The notes beneath the pieces were generated by a model. That model did no database searches. It was not told the origin of the DNA and saw only the letters and a program-made list of their open reading frames with translations. Shown here in pieces: positions 61,490-64,000 of a stretch of 64,000 nucleotides of DNA. The first letter of the stretch is position 1. Every line of letters starts with the position of its first letter. Source of the stretch: Carya illinoinensis (lineage: Eukaryota; Streptophyta; Magnoliopsida; Fagales; Juglandaceae). The stretch lies in assembly GCF_018687715.1 (NCBI RefSeq), contig NC_056758.1:19788501-19852500 (forward strand), written 5' to 3'. The translations under genes and the position numbers were made by a program.

Positions 61490-64000
61490 TGACCGGTGCA
61501 AAACTGCAAGTGCACAGTATCGTAGTTTTATAGTAAAGTAATAAGAAGAGTATCGTCCTCAGGGATTGGTACCTTACTCTTGCCAAATACCAAAATTATG
61601 CTAATCTCAATTCTATCTAGAGGAATCGCTAAGGTTTTTGTAGTAGCAAATAAAACTAGATCAACTCAAGAGAAATAAGCAAAGAAAGTAAAACTGATGT
61701 TTGAAGATCAAATTCAATAGGGAAGAAAACTTCTAGGAAATCGATTTCACCATAATTCTTCACTATGCTTTTCTCATCCAGCTAATTTAACTTAAACCTC
61801 TTTTGTCTATTAGCACATATCTAATTCATCCAAAAGCCTCTTTCGATAGTCAATTGGAATTGATTCTAGTTTATCAATTCACACAAGAGTATGCAAATTA
61901 AATAATCAAGAACGCAATAAGACCAATGATTTAATTACTACACAGGTTCATACAAGTCTTTCGATCTCTATACTTACCTATGCTGAAATATCCAAGATCT
62001 ACCCTATGATTCCCTCTTTCGATAGCAAATCACAAGATTAATAATCATCTAATCAATGGCCAGTTAATTAGAAGCATTAAACTCAGAATAAATCAGATAA
62101 ACAAAGAGAGAATTGCATTAAATTAGCATGGACAAACAAGCATAGTTCGGAATTAGGTTACATCGTTTTCCTAGAAAGAAGAAAATTTAGCTCATACTAG
62201 AATTGGAATTCAACATAAACGAATTCACCATAATTGTTCTGAGAAGATGGGAAGAAGAAAATAAACACTGAAAAATCCTCCTTGCAGCCTCAACTAGTCG
62301 TCAAAAGCTCAAGAGAACGATTCAACGCCTTTCTCCCATCCGTGCTCGTGTATGAATCCAACGTACGTGCAATAAATTGGAATTCCGTCTCCAAAACAAA
62401 TGATTTGAATCCCTCTAGCTATGTTTTTCTCTCCCAAAGAGTGTTCTCCAGTCAAAAACCGCGGCTCTAGAGTGAAGAATGGCCTTTTATATGGTCCCAC
62501 GGCGGAAAACCTAAAATCTGTCAAAATACAATGTTCGCTCGAGCGGGGTGTCGAGCGCGCGTCGAGCGTTTGACTCTGCCTGATTTCGCTCGAGCGTCCT
62601 ATCGAGCGCACATCGAGCGTTCGACTCTGCCTGATTTCGCTCGAGCGGCCAATGTCTCCGCTCGAGCGATCTTCGTTTTTCAGCAACCTGCTCGAGCTCC
62701 CTGTCGAGCGGCAGTCGAGCGTTTGAATCTGCCTGAATTTGCTCGAGCGGCCAAAAGCCTCCGCTCGAGCGAACTTGTAAAATCTGCAATATGAAATTTT
62801 GCAAGCCATCAAATACCCCCAAACTTACAACTTTGTTTGTCCTCAAACAAAAAGAAAAACAAATGATAGTTTAGGCAATATCAACTCGACCCTAAAGAGA
62901 AGTATCATCACTCACCAAGCTTTTATGAATTTAGATTTCATCTCTAGTATCTTACTCTTTTAACATCAAAGATAGCAAGAAAATCAATCAAAAATTTTGC
63001 AATTTGTCAAGCAAGAGTTAGGCGTTTACTTCAGCCTAAAGCTAAGACCTTGAGTGTGTGTGTGATATAGTCAATTTAACCTCAAACCACCTGCAAACTC
63101 AGATAAAAGTAGAACAACCAAAATCAGAAAAATTCTCTTAAAACTTAACCCCATAAGTCCAATTTTCAGAAATCCTCTCCACTAATGTAGTCAACACCAA
63201 AATCAAAGATCAAAAGGTCTTTATTAAGGTTGTAATGATAGGCCACAGGGTGAGGGTTAAGAAAGAACTGGATATGGGAGATTAAACAAACTGGGAAAAT
63301 ACTTAGTGAAAAGAACATTAAAAGACAAACTCACATGATTCAAATCATAGCTCTTTCTTGGCAATACGCTCATACTTGTGGCATTATTATTGCTGTAATC
63401 ACTGATGCAATACCAACACTTCCCTTAACAAAATTTGAGGTAATTCACTTTCCGCTTGGCTACTTCTTTTTCTTTTCTTTTCTTCTTGTTTTTTTTTTTT
63501 ATATCACTTCCTTTCTTCTTCTTCTTTTTCTTTGATCGAACAGAGCAAACATAATACGTTTCATCATGAAACCAATTTTCTCTTTTAAATGTAACTCTCC
63601 ACCAAAGTATTTTCTCAAACTATCAACGGTAGATTCATTGTTTTTCAGGCTTAGAGCGGGCATGGTTTATGTAGTTTAAAGAATCAATAAAGGCTCATGA
63701 AGGCTCAAGGGGGTTGACTATGGAAACACACCATGTAATGATGGCATGACATTTAGGACGGCTGGGAAAGCTTTTTGGTTATGCCAAAGAAATGCCTAGA
63801 TCATTTCTCTAATATTTGGTCTCAACTAGGATTTCGCCTCAAGGACCCATCAACGGATTCTAGAGCAAAGCAAAATCGAACCTCCCTCTTTCAATTAATT
63901 CAACTTCTTCTCTTCATAAGCAAAATGGAATAAGAGAAAAACGACTATGTGCTCAATTGTGTTCAAGGTCAAAGATTTAAACGAAAGTACCCACAGAACT
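61490..64000 (-). mobile_element. Gypsy (Athila/Tat-like) LTR, minus strand, running off the window
   Basis: 'tgaccggtgcaaaactgcaa', 'gtatcgtcctcagggattgg' at 61490-61570 is the reverse of the usual 3' end of Athila/Tat LTRs. Further in are 'caaatacccccaaacttac' and 'tttgtcctcaaac' (62810-62850), also typical. No coding domain is in view. The 5' end lies beyond 64000 or is lost. Confidence 0.6.
62536..62771. repeat. 51-bp repeat with CGCTCGAGCG palindromes
   Basis: The 10-base palindrome CGCTCGAGCG is at 62536, 62587, 62638, 62659 and 62762, with a one-base variant at 62740. The first three are spaced exactly 51 bases. Between them are 'tcgagcgcgcgtcgagcg'-type half sites and 'ttgactctgcctgattt'. 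It lies in the gypsy LTR. Confidence 0.92.

Overview
The window is nuclear DNA of a woody eudicot, probably a rosid (Fagales is my guess, not shown). The reasons are plant-type introns, one intact plant flowering gene, plant LINEs of the DUF4283 type, Ty1/copia and Ty3/gypsy LTR elements, and a CACTA transposon. Only one intact host gene is visible. It is a four-exon FLOWERING LOCUS T (FT) homologue on the minus strand (exons 10468..10271, 10126..10065, 8247..8207, 7594..7371; 174 aa). Nearly everything else is nested mobile DNA.

Left arm: a broken LTR (1-637) abuts a decayed minus-strand LINE (638 to about 5990), followed by an LTR-like remnant (to 7050) and FT. Upstream of FT lies a Ty3/gypsy gag remnant (13040-19462, minus) split by a 5.24-kb non-autonomous CACTA element (13787-19026; 3-bp AAT duplication). 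The CACTA element carries a spliced-looking chimera: seven whole and one partial exon of the arginine methyltransferase PRMT5, fused inside an exon to a fragment of an ABCD2-type ABC transporter.

Middle: tandemly duplicated and diverged LTR pieces (19655-21018) lead into a 4.3-kb LTR-like unit (21019-33212, ATGAA duplication). That unit is split by a complete non-coding LTR retrotransposon (24685-32564, TTGAT duplication) with almost identical 2.3-kb LTRs. Next comes a SIRE-like copia element (33796-46671, ATTGT duplication). It is split by a second 4.8-kb solo-LTR-like unit (35569-40368, TATTA duplication), which itself holds a 425-bp inverted-repeat insertion (36718-37142). The copia element carries an intact antisense ORF (44590-45027) with its own TATA-like box and a coiled coil, although its gag-pol is full of stops.

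Right arm: LTR-like and minisatellite DNA, a minus-strand solo LTR (48603-50692, AAAGC duplication), a second decayed LINE (about 53060-60165, minus) split by a plus-strand solo LTR (55736-57821, CTTCC duplication), and a gypsy LTR with 51-bp CGCTCGAGCG repeats (61490 to the end).

The 2.1-2.3-kb LTR family (one edge fragment, one full element, two solos) carries an array of short hairpins whose stems vary by paired compensatory changes. This suggests selection on RNA or DNA structure in an element that encodes no protein. All homology calls are from reading the sequence; no database search was run.
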